Shown piece by piece: positions 1 to 6,661 of a stretch of 42,279 nt of DNA. The stretch's first letter is position 1. Every line of letters begins with the position of its first letter. This DNA is from Clostridium sp. UBA2485 (GTDB lineage: Bacteria; Bacillota; Clostridia; Clostridiales; Clostridiaceae). The notes beneath the pieces are model-generated. The model saw only the letters and a list, made by a program, of their open reading frames with translations, made no database searches and was not told where the DNA came from. A program made the translations under genes and the position numbers. The DNA is taken from the NCBI RefSeq assembly GCF_002341865.1, contig NZ_DDOV01000081.1, forward strand, positions 120,626-162,904, given 5' to 3'.

Positions 1-351
1 ATTCGCATTTGTATAATAAGTTATGTGGACTGTGATAGTTTTAGATTCTGTAATATCTCCACCCCTTGAAGCTTTTTCTGTTTTATTTATTAGCTCACTT
101 ATTTTCTGCTCTTTTTCTACCTTATCTTTAATTGTAGCTTGTAATTTTGCATTTATATCCTTTATTTCTTTATCTTTTGTTTTCAATAAGTTTTGTAAGT
201 TATGTATTTCCTTATTCTGTTGGTCTTGAAGCTTTTCTGCTTCTTGCTTGTATAATTTTAAACTTTTATTGGTCTTATAATCCTTATTCACATAGTATAT
301 ATTTAATATTACCAACAACCCCAATATACTATTGACTAATCGCTTATTCAA
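1..351 (-). CDS. Membrane-anchored coiled-coil protein, 3' end cut by window edge
   Basis: Open frame of 117 codons running off the left edge. The start is taken as TTG at 351 because AGAAAGGATGG lies just upstream; no ATG fits. Residues about 5-21 are hydrophobic (a single membrane anchor or uncleaved signal), then a long Lys/Glu/Gln-rich stretch up to about residue 90 looks like a coiled coil. After an SRGG linker the visible end reads ITVHITYYTNAN, which could be the start of a small extracellular beta domain such as a 3D-type domain, but the rest is missing. Topology suggests an envelope-facing protein, perhaps lysis-related. Function is not recognised. Confidence 0.6.
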   Translation of the reverse strand, partial: MNKRLVNSILGLLVILNIYYVNKDYKTNKSLKLYKQEAEKLQDQQNKEIHNLQNLLKTKDKEIKDINAKLQATIKDKVEKEQKISELINKTEKASRGGDITESKTITVHITYYTNAN

Positions 352-368
352 AAAACCATCCTTTCTAT

Positions 369-653
369 CTAGCTCAAATCTCCATGCACAGGACAATATT
401 TATTGTAGAATACCTCACTTGTAGGGAATCCTTGATATTCTCTTTCATCTGTATATGTATTGTATTTTAGCTCTCTACCGCATTCAGGACATTTATTGTA
501 CTTAGCAGCATACTCTTCTAGGGACAATTTAAAATTTTCAACAAACCTTCCATTTTCTATATCATCAAGTATTCTATTTCCTTCAATTATTACTTCTTCT
601 TCATTATCATTGCAATAGTCTTGAATGTATTGAAGAACATCATTTTCATTCAT
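369..653 (-). CDS. Small zinc-ribbon protein
   Basis: 94 residues. ATG at 653 sits behind AAAGGAG with 9 nt spacing. The N-terminal half is acidic and helical. The C-terminal half carries CPECG (about residue 56) and CPVHGD near the end, a CxxC...CxxH pattern typical of a one-zinc ribbon. It is the first gene behind the promoter at 698-726. Function unknown; a nucleic-acid or protein-binding accessory factor is plausible. Confidence 0.7.
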   Translation of the reverse strand: MNENDVLQYIQDYCNDNEEEVIIEGNRILDDIENGRFVENFKLSLEEYAAKYNKCPECGRELKYNTYTDEREYQGFPTSEVFYNKYCPVHGDLS

Positions 654-697
654 TGTGATCCAGCTCCTTTCTTTTTATTATTATTTTCTATGTATTT

Positions 698-746
698 ATC
701 TTACTATGATTTTCCTGTATTGTCAATAATTAATTTAATATTTTTA
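698..746 (-). promoter_or_regulatory. Sigma-A type promoter with conserved upstream 13-mer
   Basis: On the minus strand TTGACA (726-721) is followed after 17 bp by TAAGAT (703-698). Just upstream of the -35 lies TAAAAATATTAAA (746-734), the motif shared with many other intergenic sites in this window. Predicted start of transcription is near 691, giving a leader of roughly 40 nt before the gene at 369-653. Confidence 0.75.
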
Positions 747-797
747 ATTATTTATTTTTTAACAATTTAACTTTAAATCCTAAATCATTCAACACAC

Positions 798-1013
798 TTA
801 TTTCTCAGTTATTATATATCTTGTGACCTTTTTAACTTTCAGTGGTATGTTTACATGATATTTAAAAGCATCTCTACTTACATTTTGATTTGAGCCACAT
901 TTAGGACAGGTCATAAAGGGGCTATCTCCATTTATTAATTCAATATATTCTTTTGCTGGAACTAAGTAAGGAAAGTTACAGTCGAGACATTGTAGTAAGC
1001 TCCATTCTTCCAT
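798..1013 (-). CDS. Small zinc-ribbon protein
   Basis: 71 residues. ATG at 1013 follows GAGGTG at good spacing. Two CxxC-type pairs (CLDC at residues 9-12 and CPKCG at about 36-40) enclose a helical insert, which is a compact zinc-ribbon arrangement. The C-terminal third is basic (KVKKVTRYIITEK), so nucleic-acid contact is possible. Function unknown. Confidence 0.7.
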   Translation of the reverse strand: MEEWSLLQCLDCNFPYLVPAKEYIELINGDSPFMTCPKCGSNQNVSRDAFKYHVNIPLKVKKVTRYIITEK

Positions 1014-1071
1014 ATATACACCTCATTTCATTAATTAATAAACATAGAACATGGTCAAACACAAAACTTGT

Positions 1072-1118
1072 TATTTTCTGCACTTGACATCGCTATAATG
1101 AATCAACTACAGAAAATA
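1072..1118 (+). promoter_or_regulatory. Inverted repeat around a -10 box, ahead of the plus-strand peptide gene
   Basis: A perfect 9-bp inverted repeat, TATTTTCTG (1072-1080) and CAGAAAATA (1110-1118), flanks a perfect TATAAT at 1094-1099. A TTGACA at 1084-1089 is too close (4 bp) to serve as its -35, and no good -35 exists at 17 bp. The downstream arm ends one base before the AGGAGG ribosome binding site. RNA started farther upstream could therefore fold and partly hide that site, while RNA started at about 1106 could not. Confidence 0.5.
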
Positions 1119-1130
1119 GGAGGTGATCGT

Positions 1131-1208
1131 GTGGACTTAAAGGATGTTATAATACTAACTTGCACTATTGTAAATACAGCTATTAATATTTACAGACTAC
1201 TTAAGTAA
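1131..1208 (+). CDS. 25-residue hydrophobic peptide, type I toxin-like
   Basis: One of the few plus-strand features. GTG at 1131 lies behind AGGAGGTGATC, a near-perfect match to the 16S rRNA 3' end. The peptide has charged ends (VDLK at the N-terminus, YRLLK at the C-terminus) around a continuous hydrophobic middle of about 15 residues, enough to enter a membrane. A hairpin at 1207-1236 follows the stop. Small size, single hydrophobic segment, very strong SD, flanking structure and opposite orientation match known Firmicute type I toxin genes (TxpA, BsrG, Fst and similar). No antisense RNA promoter could be assigned with confidence. It could instead be a small regulatory membrane peptide or a chance ORF. 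Confidence 0.5.
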   Translation: MDLKDVIILTCTIVNTAINIYRLLK

Positions 1209-1236
1209 TTGGAGAGGGCTTTAAACCCCTTCAATT
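1207..1236 (+). terminator. Terminator-like hairpin after the toxin-like peptide
   Basis: AATTGGAGAGG (1207-1217) pairs with CCCCTTCAATT (1226-1236), 11 pairs with one A-C mismatch and one G-T wobble, loop of 8 nt. Followed by an AT-rich tract rather than a pure T run. The stem overlaps the peptide stop codon and lies just beyond the 3' end of the methyltransferase gene on the other strand, so it may serve both directions. Confidence 0.5.
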
Positions 1237-1245
1237 CCAATTTAA

Positions 1246-2196
1246 TTAATATGTATTTATTTCAAGATCTAAATATTGTTCTCTAATCATTTGCCTGAAT
1301 ATGCTTTCGAAAATAGTAACAGGGATTGAGTTTCCTGCCTGTTTATATAGAGTTCTTCTAGTATTGACTTTAGCTGCTGCATAAAAATCCTCGTCTGAAT
1401 AGCCTTGAAGTCTCCAGCATTCTAATTCAGTTAAAAATCTATATAATCCATTTCCTAAATCAATAACTTGTGCAGGACATCTGTCTTGCCGTTCAGTTAT
1501 TGTGTAACTATAATCTTCAATTATTGTTGCTCTTTTTATTCCCTTTTTACCTATAGCACTTAAAATACTTGGCTGAGTAACTATGTAGCTTTCATCTACT
1601 TCACTATTAGGTTGTAGGAATTCTTCTATATGTGGAGCTTGCTTTCTTTCTAAAGTATCAAAATTAAATGAGAGTCCACCCAAACATGACACTGTAAATA
1701 CCCTATTCCTATTTTGAGGAAGTCCAAAGTCTATAGCATTTAATACTTCAAAAGAATTAGTGTAACCCATCTTTTCCATTTCATCTAAATATCTGTTAAA
1801 GTTATGTATCATGGACTTATTTAACACGCCCTTAACATTCTCCCAAATAACAATTTTAGGCTTCCAGTCACCCATCTGTTTAATTATATTGATTGTTTCC
1901 CACATAAGACTACTTTCAGTTCCAGAGCCTTCGTCTGCCCCTTCTTGTTTCCCTGCTATACTTACACTTTGGCATGGACTACCATGTATCAATATATCTG
2001 GTCTAAGATTATATCCAACCACCGTCTGTGTTTTATACTCCAGTTCTTTAGCAAACATTGCATTGTAGCTTCTAACCGCTTTTTCATCTATCTCCACATA
2101 GTCAATTGCCTTAATTGGTATTCCTAGATTTCTAAGAGCAATTCTAGGACTTCCTATTCCTCCAAAAAGTTCTAATATTTTTATTATTTTATCCAC
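1246..2196 (-). CDS. C5-cytosine DNA methyltransferase
   Basis: 316 residues, full length for the family. The conserved motifs are in order: FGGIG (residues 11-15, S-adenosylmethionine binding), GSPCQS with catalytic Cys75, ENVKG (about 118-122), QNRNRVF and a C-terminal AGNSIPV. It methylates cytosine C5 in a specific site; the target cannot be read from sequence. The recognition domain before the last motif is short. GTG at 2196 is the only start that keeps the first motif, close behind AAGAGGGG. No restriction endonuclease gene is nearby, so it is an orphan methyltransferase, as phages use to evade host restriction. Confidence 0.95.
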   Translation of the reverse strand: MDKIIKILELFGGIGSPRIALRNLGIPIKAIDYVEIDEKAVRSYNAMFAKELEYKTQTVVGYNLRPDILIHGSPCQSVSIAGKQEGADEGSGTESSLMWETINIIKQMGDWKPKIVIWENVKGVLNKSMIHNFNRYLDEMEKMGYTNSFEVLNAIDFGLPQNRNRVFTVSCLGGLSFNFDTLERKQAPHIEEFLQPNSEVDESYIVTQPSILSAIGKKGIKRATIIEDYSYTITERQDRCPAQVIDLGNGLYRFLTELECWRLQGYSDEDFYAAAKVNTRRTLYKQAGNSIPVTIFESIFRQMIREQYLDLEINTY

Positions 2197-2234
2197 CCCT
2201 CTTCTTTTGTAATGAATTTATTGTTTTACAATTA

Positions 2235-2247
2235 TTTAATATTTTCA
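2235..2247 (-). promoter_or_regulatory. Conserved 13-mer element, one-base variant
   Basis: Minus strand reads TGAAAATATTAAA, one change from the shared TAAAAATATTAAA. It lies 39 nt upstream of the methyltransferase start. The following bases (TTGTAA and AT-rich sequence) do not form a clear -35/-10 pair. Confidence 0.55.
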
Positions 2248-2257
2248 TTATTTATGA

Positions 2258-2473
2258 TTAAACATATATTTCTTTATCAGATACGTCCACGCCATTAATT
2301 TTATAAACCTTATGTTTCATATCTTCCCTTACCTCAACTTCCATTTCTACTTCATAGCCTAGATATACTAAATCATCGCTATTTTTAAATCCTTCCTCTA
2401 CACCTCTATCTTCTATGCTCCAATTCTGTTCCTTTTCTCTATGGAAACATATTGTTTCTTTAAAACTTTTCAT
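2258..2473 (-). CDS. Small protein of unknown function
   Basis: 71 residues. ATG at 2473 behind AAAGGAGTAGG. Rich in Glu, Asp and Lys with a probable beta-strand segment (VYLGYEVEMEVEV) in the middle; no Cys cluster or membrane segment. It sits between a zinc-ribbon gene and the methyltransferase gene in the same direction. Not recognised. Confidence 0.6.
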   Translation of the reverse strand: MKSFKETICFHREKEQNWSIEDRGVEEGFKNSDDLVYLGYEVEMEVEVREDMKHKVYKINGVDVSDKEIYV

Positions 2474-2494
2474 ATAAACCTACTCCTTTGAACT

Positions 2495-2665
2495 CTATTT
2501 AATATTTTTAATATTTTCTATAAATCTTTTAACTAAAGACAACTCTTTTTTACTTATCCATTTAAGCCATTTACCACAATCACCGCATACTAACGCTGTT
2601 TGGTTATCTCTAGGGTCTATAAATACATCAACACTTCCACATTTACTACATGCATAATTTTTCAT
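2495..2665 (-). CDS. 56-residue zinc-ribbon protein
   Basis: Read directly; too short for ordinary ORF lists. ATG at 2665 lies behind AGAAGGAATTAAA. Two CxxC knuckles (CSKCG at residues 6-10 and CGDCG at about 29-33) followed by a Lys/Trp-rich helix make a classic zinc ribbon. The last codons and stop are formed by the conserved 13-mer, so the protein ends ENIKNIK. A small nucleic-acid or protein-binding accessory factor is likely. Function unknown. Confidence 0.75.
   Translation of the reverse strand: MKNYACSKCGSVDVFIDPRDNQTALVCGDCGKWLKWISKKELSLVKRFIENIKNIK
2498..2510 (-). promoter_or_regulatory. Conserved 13-mer element
   Basis: Exact TAAAAATATTAAA on the minus strand, 25 nt upstream of the start at 2473 and directly before AGTTCAAAGGAG. 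No TTGACA or -10 follows. It overlaps the last codons of the zinc-ribbon gene at 2495-2665. Confidence 0.6.
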
Positions 2666-2705
2666 TTTAATTCCTTCTTTCTATTTTATAATTAACATAT
2701 TCAAA

Positions 2706-2999
2706 TTAAACTGTTTCCCAGCCTTGTTGAATCATTCTAGGTTTGTACTCTTTTTCTGTATAACCTTCACCATTGCATAAGTCACATTCAACATTTTTAT
2801 ATTTCCAGTCTTCAACCCAACGACTATCTGGCAAGCCTTTCGGATATGCATTGTACTTAACAATGTTTTCTCCTTCACCTTTACATTTAGGGCATTTATG
2901 TATTTTATTTTTTTGTATCTTTTTTAATAAATCATTTAATGTAGTCTCACCTTCATATTGTTTTATTAAATTCTTTATATCTTTTATTTTTATTGCCAT
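2706..2999 (-). CDS. DnaJ-type zinc-finger protein
   Basis: 97 residues. Two CxxCxGxG repeats (CPKCKGEG at about 36-43 and CDLCNGEG at about 73-80) match the DnaJ central zinc domain, here without a J domain. Such stand-alone fingers are common in phage accessory genes and may bind unfolded protein or nucleic acid. ATG at 2999 follows AGAGGAGGAGC. This start lies 47 nt inside the 3' end of the upstream gene, in another frame. Confidence 0.75.
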   Translation of the reverse strand: MAIKIKDIKNLIKQYEGETTLNDLLKKIQKNKIHKCPKCKGEGENIVKYNAYPKGLPDSRWVEDWKYKNVECDLCNGEGYTEKEYKPRMIQQGWETV

Positions 3000-3315
3000 A
3001 TACAGCTCCTCCTCTTTTTTGATGAATTTCTAGCAACTCATTAATCTCATTTATAGCTGTTTGCTTGTCAACTTTAAATTGTTGTATACAACTCTCTATA
3101 ATATCCCACATATCGGATATAATGTATCCACCCTTATACCATTTGCCACACAGATTTTTAATTTGACTTGCCTCTAATCCACACAAAAGCATTCTTCTTA
3201 TGGTATTCCATGTAACAGGATATTTATATATTGCATCTTTAATAATTTTAATATCTTCCTTCTTATGTACAATCATTTTTAATTCTAAATATTCTTCATC
3301 AAATAAAACTTTCAT
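2953..3315 (-). CDS. Protein of unknown function
   Basis: 120 residues. ATG at 3315 behind AAGAGGTGAAGT. Predicted mostly helical, with a basic C-terminus (NKNKRYKEFNK). Its last 47 nt encode both its own tail and the ribosome binding site and first codons of the DnaJ-finger gene, so the two genes are probably translationally linked. Not recognised. Confidence 0.65.
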   Translation of the reverse strand: MKVLFDEEYLELKMIVHKKEDIKIIKDAIYKYPVTWNTIRRMLLCGLEASQIKNLCGKWYKGGYIISDMWDIIESCIQQFKVDKQTAINEINELLEIHQKRGGAVYGNKNKRYKEFNKTI

Positions 3316-3353
3316 ACTTCACCTCTTCATCACATTATATTTGTATTGTGAAA

Positions 3354-4025
3354 TTAATTATTCCAATAAGCATTTATATCTTTCCAATTTGGATAATTTA
3401 AATTTAGATAATCTTCGCTTTGAGTTTCTAACCTTTTATCCCAATAATCTTTGCTTACAATTCCTGTTGTTCTATATATTTCCTTTTCACAGTCATAAAC
3501 AACTCCATATTGCTCTTTTGCCATACGTTCCTCATATGAAGCATTTGTTATATAATCATCAAAAGGCATTATTCTATAAGAATATCTTTTTTCAAAATTT
3601 GAAAAAGCATCCCTATCATAGAAAGCACCTTTATAAAAGAAAGAGATTCTTTTTCTCTTTTTATTATCAAACACATCATTCCACATTGAATGACCAGTTG
3701 GTTTAACTTCCCAACCATTAGGCAGAATAACATTGAAAAATAAATCATCATATTCATCAATAATCTTTATACCCATTTTTTCGTATCGTTCTTTAGTCCA
3801 TTTTTTATTATTGTCTTCTTCAATTTTAAACTGTTCTTCCCATTCCATACTATTATTAACGCCAACTCTTCTTATCTCACAAGGTACTGAATGGTCATTA
3901 CTTTTAATCGGCAACCTTTGATTTTCAACAATTATTTGTTGCTCTCTTTTCTCACTTCTTTCTATTGCTCCTGATGCATCACCTGTAAGCAATACATCAA
4001 TAAATGTTATTTCTTTATTATCCAT
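3354..4025 (-). CDS. Conserved phage-type protein of unknown function
   Basis: 223 residues. ATG at 4025 behind GGGAGGATATTGAA. The N-terminal 90 residues are charged and likely flexible. The middle carries NGWEVKPTGHSMWNDVFD and then aromatic-rich KRISFFYKGAFYDRDAFSNF, resembling proteins I recall from large phages of Gram-positive hosts that have no assigned function. No catalytic motif is evident. Soluble, with no membrane segment. Confidence 0.6.
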   Translation of the reverse strand: MDNKEITFIDVLLTGDASGAIERSEKREQQIIVENQRLPIKSNDHSVPCEIRRVGVNNSMEWEEQFKIEEDNNKKWTKERYEKMGIKIIDEYDDLFFNVILPNGWEVKPTGHSMWNDVFDNKKRKRISFFYKGAFYDRDAFSNFEKRYSYRIMPFDDYITNASYEERMAKEQYGVVYDCEKEIYRTTGIVSKDYWDKRLETQSEDYLNLNYPNWKDINAYWNN

Positions 4026-4070
4026 TTCAATATCCTCCCTTTAAGTCACAGTTTATTTTTAACGCGAAGA

Positions 4071-4349
4071 TTAAAATGCTTTCCAAAGTATATATTCTCC
4101 ACTCATCAGTTCTGTTAAATGGAGAGATGAAGAAATAGAGGCTGTTCTTAAATAATTTTCTTTGCCAAATTCATCTCGCATAAAATCTTCTTCATGCAAT
4201 TCTAATACGAATGAATTCCTATCTACTTTATATTCCTTTACAATATAATCTACTGCCTCATCTTCATTGTCAAAAATACAGAGCATATCATGCACATCTT
4301 CTCCCTGTAACTCAATCGGAATTTTAAAATCATCTTTACATACTATCAT
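4071..4349 (-). CDS. Small acidic protein of unknown function
   Basis: 92 residues. ATG at 4349 behind AAGGAGAGTATTTTT. Acidic, mixed alpha/beta, no recognisable motif. A 15-codon reading frame (GTG near 4396) ends with TGA overlapping this ATG. It might be a leader peptide, but its ribosome binding site is unconvincing. Confidence 0.6.
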   Translation of the reverse strand: MIVCKDDFKIPIELQGEDVHDMLCIFDNEDEAVDYIVKEYKVDRNSFVLELHEEDFMRDEFGKENYLRTASISSSLHLTELMSGEYILWKAF

Positions 4350-4482
4350 AAAAATACTCTCCTTAAATCATATTTAATGCACAATTTAATCACAAGATGA
4401 CACCCCTATATCGTCTTATAAACTAACTTACTATTGTTCCCGCCCTTTTTAAATAAAACTGTATTTTTTTATTTTTCTTCCA

Positions 4483-4511
4483 TTGTTTCCTCTCCTGTGA
4501 TACTCTATATA
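4483..4511 (+). promoter_or_regulatory. Plus-strand promoter candidate for the small RNA
   Basis: TTGTTT (4483-4488) and TATATA (4506-4511) are separated by exactly 17 bp. Predicted start is near 4518. Direction is opposite to the surrounding genes and toward the hairpin and T-run at 4585-4616. Confidence 0.5.
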
Positions 4512-4516
4512 TGTAC

Positions 4517-4616
4517 AAGATTAATATTGAACTATAACATGAGATGTATTTAAATATTAATATCATTAAAGATATATCTTGTACAAGAGTAGCTTATAGC
4601 TACTCTTTTATTATTT
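4517..4616 (+). ncRNA. Candidate structured small RNA, about 100 nt
   Basis: No coding frame is evident. Nested inverted repeats are present: TGTACAAGAT (4512-4521) with ATCTTGTACA (4576-4585), and ATTAATATT (4520-4528) with AATATTAAT (4553-4561). A terminator hairpin follows. The predicted start may cut off part of the outer arm, so the outer repeat could act as a DNA operator rather than an RNA stem; CTTGTACAAG (4578-4587) is also a perfect palindrome. The RNA would be antisense to the leader of the gene at 4071-4349 and might regulate it. Family not recognised. Confidence 0.45.
4585..4616 (+). terminator. Intrinsic terminator, plus strand
   Basis: AAGAGTAGC (4585-4593) and GCTACTCTT (4599-4607) form a 9-bp perfect stem with a 5-nt loop, followed by TTATTATTT. 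On the minus strand the hairpin is not followed by a U-run, so it terminates plus-strand RNA. Confidence 0.75.
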
Positions 4617-4705
4617 AACTTAATAGGAATAGGTAAGACTTTGAGGTTATCTTTGCCTTTTCTCCTCTGCCACACCCTGCGTGAGACTTTCGAACTCACT
4701 ATGAA

Positions 4706-4894
4706 CTAATCGGTTATTATTAATCTTAACTCTTTGCAACCATGATGTAATAATGTATTGGCAAAGTCGGTCATATCATCTATATCAGCACATTCTGTAA
4801 TTGTCCCATCTTCTTCATATATTTTATATTCATTTTCTTTTTCTTTATTAGGCAATACCTTCTCCCCCTCTTCAATAATTCGTATAATAATCAT
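4706..4894 (-). CDS. Small acidic protein of unknown function
   Basis: 62 residues from ATG at 4894, but only a weak AGAAGAA precedes it. An internal TTG at codon 14 lies behind GAGGGGGAGAAGG and may be the true start, giving a 49-residue protein. The sequence EYKIYEEDGTITE suggests a beta hairpin. Last gene before the gene-free region. Not recognised. Confidence 0.5.
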   Translation of the reverse strand: MIIIRIIEEGEKVLPNKEKENEYKIYEEDGTITECADIDDMTDFANTLLHHGCKELRLIITD

Positions 4895-4902
4895 AGCGTG
4901 AC

Positions 4903-5202
4903 TTAAAGTTCTTCTAGCAGATTAGAAACTATTTCTTCTACCAACTGTCTTTTAGTAAAGTTCAATTCACCTTGCCTACTAAAAGCATGGTCTACACATC
5001 TTTCCACTTCACTCTTAATATACTTTTCAACATCTGGACATAATTTTAATATCTTGTCCCATATAACTTCGCTTATTATATTCTCTATATAACCCTTACT
5101 TGTGTAATTTCCTTGCATTTCTTTTATGCGTTTCCGTACACTTATATTTACTTGCTCTTTAACCATTTGTTCAATTGTTTCATCTGGTATATTAATTTGC
5201 AT
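4903..5202 (-). CDS. Helical protein of unknown function
   Basis: 99 residues. ATG at 5202 behind AGAGGAGAGATTAT. Strongly helical and amphipathic, mixed charge, ends NLLEEL. No motif recognised. Its stop lies 8 nt upstream of the start of the next gene. Confidence 0.6.
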   Translation of the reverse strand: MQINIPDETIEQMVKEQVNISVRKRIKEMQGNYTSKGYIENIISEVIWDKILKLCPDVEKYIKSEVERCVDHAFSRQGELNFTKRQLVEEIVSNLLEEL

Positions 5203-5238
5203 ATAATCTCTCCTCTATAATATATTTGAAATATGTAA

Positions 5239-5451
5239 TTAACCTCTATCTAAAAATACTAATATATGTTTTAATATACTATTCCTATCAAATCTGTACT
5301 CTATATCACATATTTTACCAGTTGTTTTATAAATACTATCTGCGTCTGATATATTTATGTCTATCTTCTCTCCAATTCTAGGAACTATAGGCGTTCTTAA
5401 TGTGGCTATTTGCTTATCTCCTATCTTTGTATAGCACAGAATTTCAAACAT
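5239..5451 (-). CDS. Small beta-rich protein of unknown function
   Basis: 70 residues. The frame opens with TTG at 5457, but ATG at 5451 is preferred because GAGGAGG lies 7 nt before it, while the TTG is only 1 nt from that site. The sequence alternates hydrophobic and charged residues as in a small barrel (TPIVPRIGEKIDI, GKICDIEY). It follows the gene at 5454-5660 almost without gap. Not recognised. Confidence 0.6.
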   Translation of the reverse strand: MFEILCYTKIGDKQIATLRTPIVPRIGEKIDINISDADSIYKTTGKICDIEYRFDRNSILKHILVFLDRG

Positions 5452-5453
5452 TT

Positions 5454-5660
5454 TCAAACCTCCTCGAATATTCTAAATCCTTGTATGTTCTCCATCGTTC
5501 CTATTAAATCATCCTTTAAAACATTTAGTAGTCTTTCTTTTTCTAACTCTTGTGGCTCTTCTAATTGCTTTAATATGCTTTTGACCATATCATTAAATTC
5601 TTTGTCTAGGTCTGTTCTAAAACGTGTTCTTAAAAACTCCATAACACCTTTATCTATCAT
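5454..5660 (-). CDS. Small helical protein of unknown function
   Basis: 68 residues, highly charged and helical (Glu/Lys/Leu-rich). Its end codons supply the GAGGAGG that serves the next gene, implying translational coupling. The start at 5660 follows the stop of the gene at 5664-6329 by 3 nt. Not recognised. Confidence 0.6.
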   Translation of the reverse strand: MIDKGVMEFLRTRFRTDLDKEFNDMVKSILKQLEEPQELEKERLLNVLKDDLIGTMENIQGFRIFEEV

Positions 5661-5663
5661 CTC

Positions 5664-6329
5664 TTAGACCGTTTCCTCCACATTTAATATGCTTTCATCT
5701 TCAAGTAGCCATTTCTCCTCTAAAAATAATTTTGGTATATTATCACTAGGTTCATAGTTAACCATATATGCTAATACATAGTCTAATTTTTCAAATGCTG
5801 CTCTATCATTGGTTCTAATTGATATCGTTCCCTCACCATTATATCTTTGCATTATCTCAATTAGAGAGTGTTTATTAACTGGTTTTCTCTTCCATAGTAA
5901 ATCCTCTTCTGTAATATATTTATGGTTTTTAGGCATCCAATTATCATGTTTAGATTTATAGACCTTCACAATATCATCATCACAACTATCTTTATAGGTT
6001 AAATCATCACCCCAAAACCCTAAATTAAAAAAAATATTATTATCGAATATTAGCTTTTTATTATCAATTTCAATTACTGTATACATTTCTCCGTTTCTTA
6101 ATTCTACAACCATTCCTGCTTTTAAATCTGATTTATTCATATTACCATTCTCCTTAATCATTTTAATTCTTCCATATTTCCCAGCATTATAAGAAGTCAA
6201 ATGAAAAATTAGATTACCTTTCATATCTCTCACTAATCCATCTTCAATAAGAGCTACTTCTCCTTTTTTGCGTTGTACCCCCTTCTTAAAGTCCATAAAA
6301 TCTTCTGTAAACTCATATATACTATTCAT
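5664..6329 (-). CDS. Conserved phage-type protein, possibly with two starts
   Basis: 221 residues from ATG at 6329 (behind GAAGGAGAATAAGA). From residue 64 on (MNKSDLKAGMVVELRNG, then WGDDLTYKD and a KVYKSK segment) it resembles a widespread Firmicute phage protein that usually begins at exactly that Met and has no assigned function. An internal AAGGAG lies 9 nt before this Met, so a shorter 158-residue product may be made from the same frame. The first 63 residues look like an added small domain. Confidence 0.65.
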   Translation of the reverse strand: MNSIYEFTEDFMDFKKGVQRKKGEVALIEDGLVRDMKGNLIFHLTSYNAGKYGRIKMIKENGNMNKSDLKAGMVVELRNGEMYTVIEIDNKKLIFDNNIFFNLGFWGDDLTYKDSCDDDIVKVYKSKHDNWMPKNHKYITEEDLLWKRKPVNKHSLIEIMQRYNGEGTISIRTNDRAAFEKLDYVLAYMVNYEPSDNIPKLFLEEKWLLEDESILNVEETV

Positions 6330-6383
6330 TCTTATTCTCCTTCAGAACAACTGTAATTTATTTGTATAAAACTTAAATTCTAT

Positions 6384-6593
6384 TTAAAATGGATTTAATA
6401 CTTTCTCAATGTCAATTTCTTCAGCTTCACCTACATAAGTTTTTATATTGGATATATACCATTTGTTCTGACTGCGTTTTACTGCATTTATGAAATTTAC
6501 CATGTCCAAATAAGACTCTCTCCTATGTTCAGTTCCACCTGGTGAATACATTTTTATGATTTCTAAGTCATACTCCAAAACATAAACTTTCAT
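6384..6593 (-). CDS. Small protein of unknown function
   Basis: 69 residues. ATG at 6593 behind ATAGGAGGATTAA. Alternating strand/helix pattern, no motif. It is separated from the upstream gene by 68 bp without a clear promoter. Not recognised. Confidence 0.6.
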   Translation of the reverse strand: MKVYVLEYDLEIIKMYSPGGTEHRRESYLDMVNFINAVKRSQNKWYISNIKTYVGEAEEIDIEKVLNPF

Positions 6594-6661
6594 TTAATCC
6601 TCCTATTTCTTATAATTCTTTTGCTGAATATCCTATATTAGCACAATAGGTCGTGTATAAA

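Larger units (their letters stand above)
4350..4705. other. Longest gene-free stretch: regulatory region
   Basis: About 356 bp between the genes ending at 4706 and starting at 4349. It contains a plus-strand promoter candidate, a candidate structured small RNA with terminator (4483-4616) and an inverted repeat of TGTACAAG. On the minus strand a 4-codon frame (MEEK) follows a strong AGGAGAGG at about 4490. A weak GTGAG/CTCAC hairpin lies at about 4680-4698. No clear minus-strand promoter for the gene at 4349 could be picked. Confidence 0.5.

Noticed and set aside
4470..4490. Four-codon frame MEEK behind a strong AGGAGAGG on the minus strand
   Set aside because: Too short to support as a gene; possibly a leader peptide but nothing else in the sequence argues for it.
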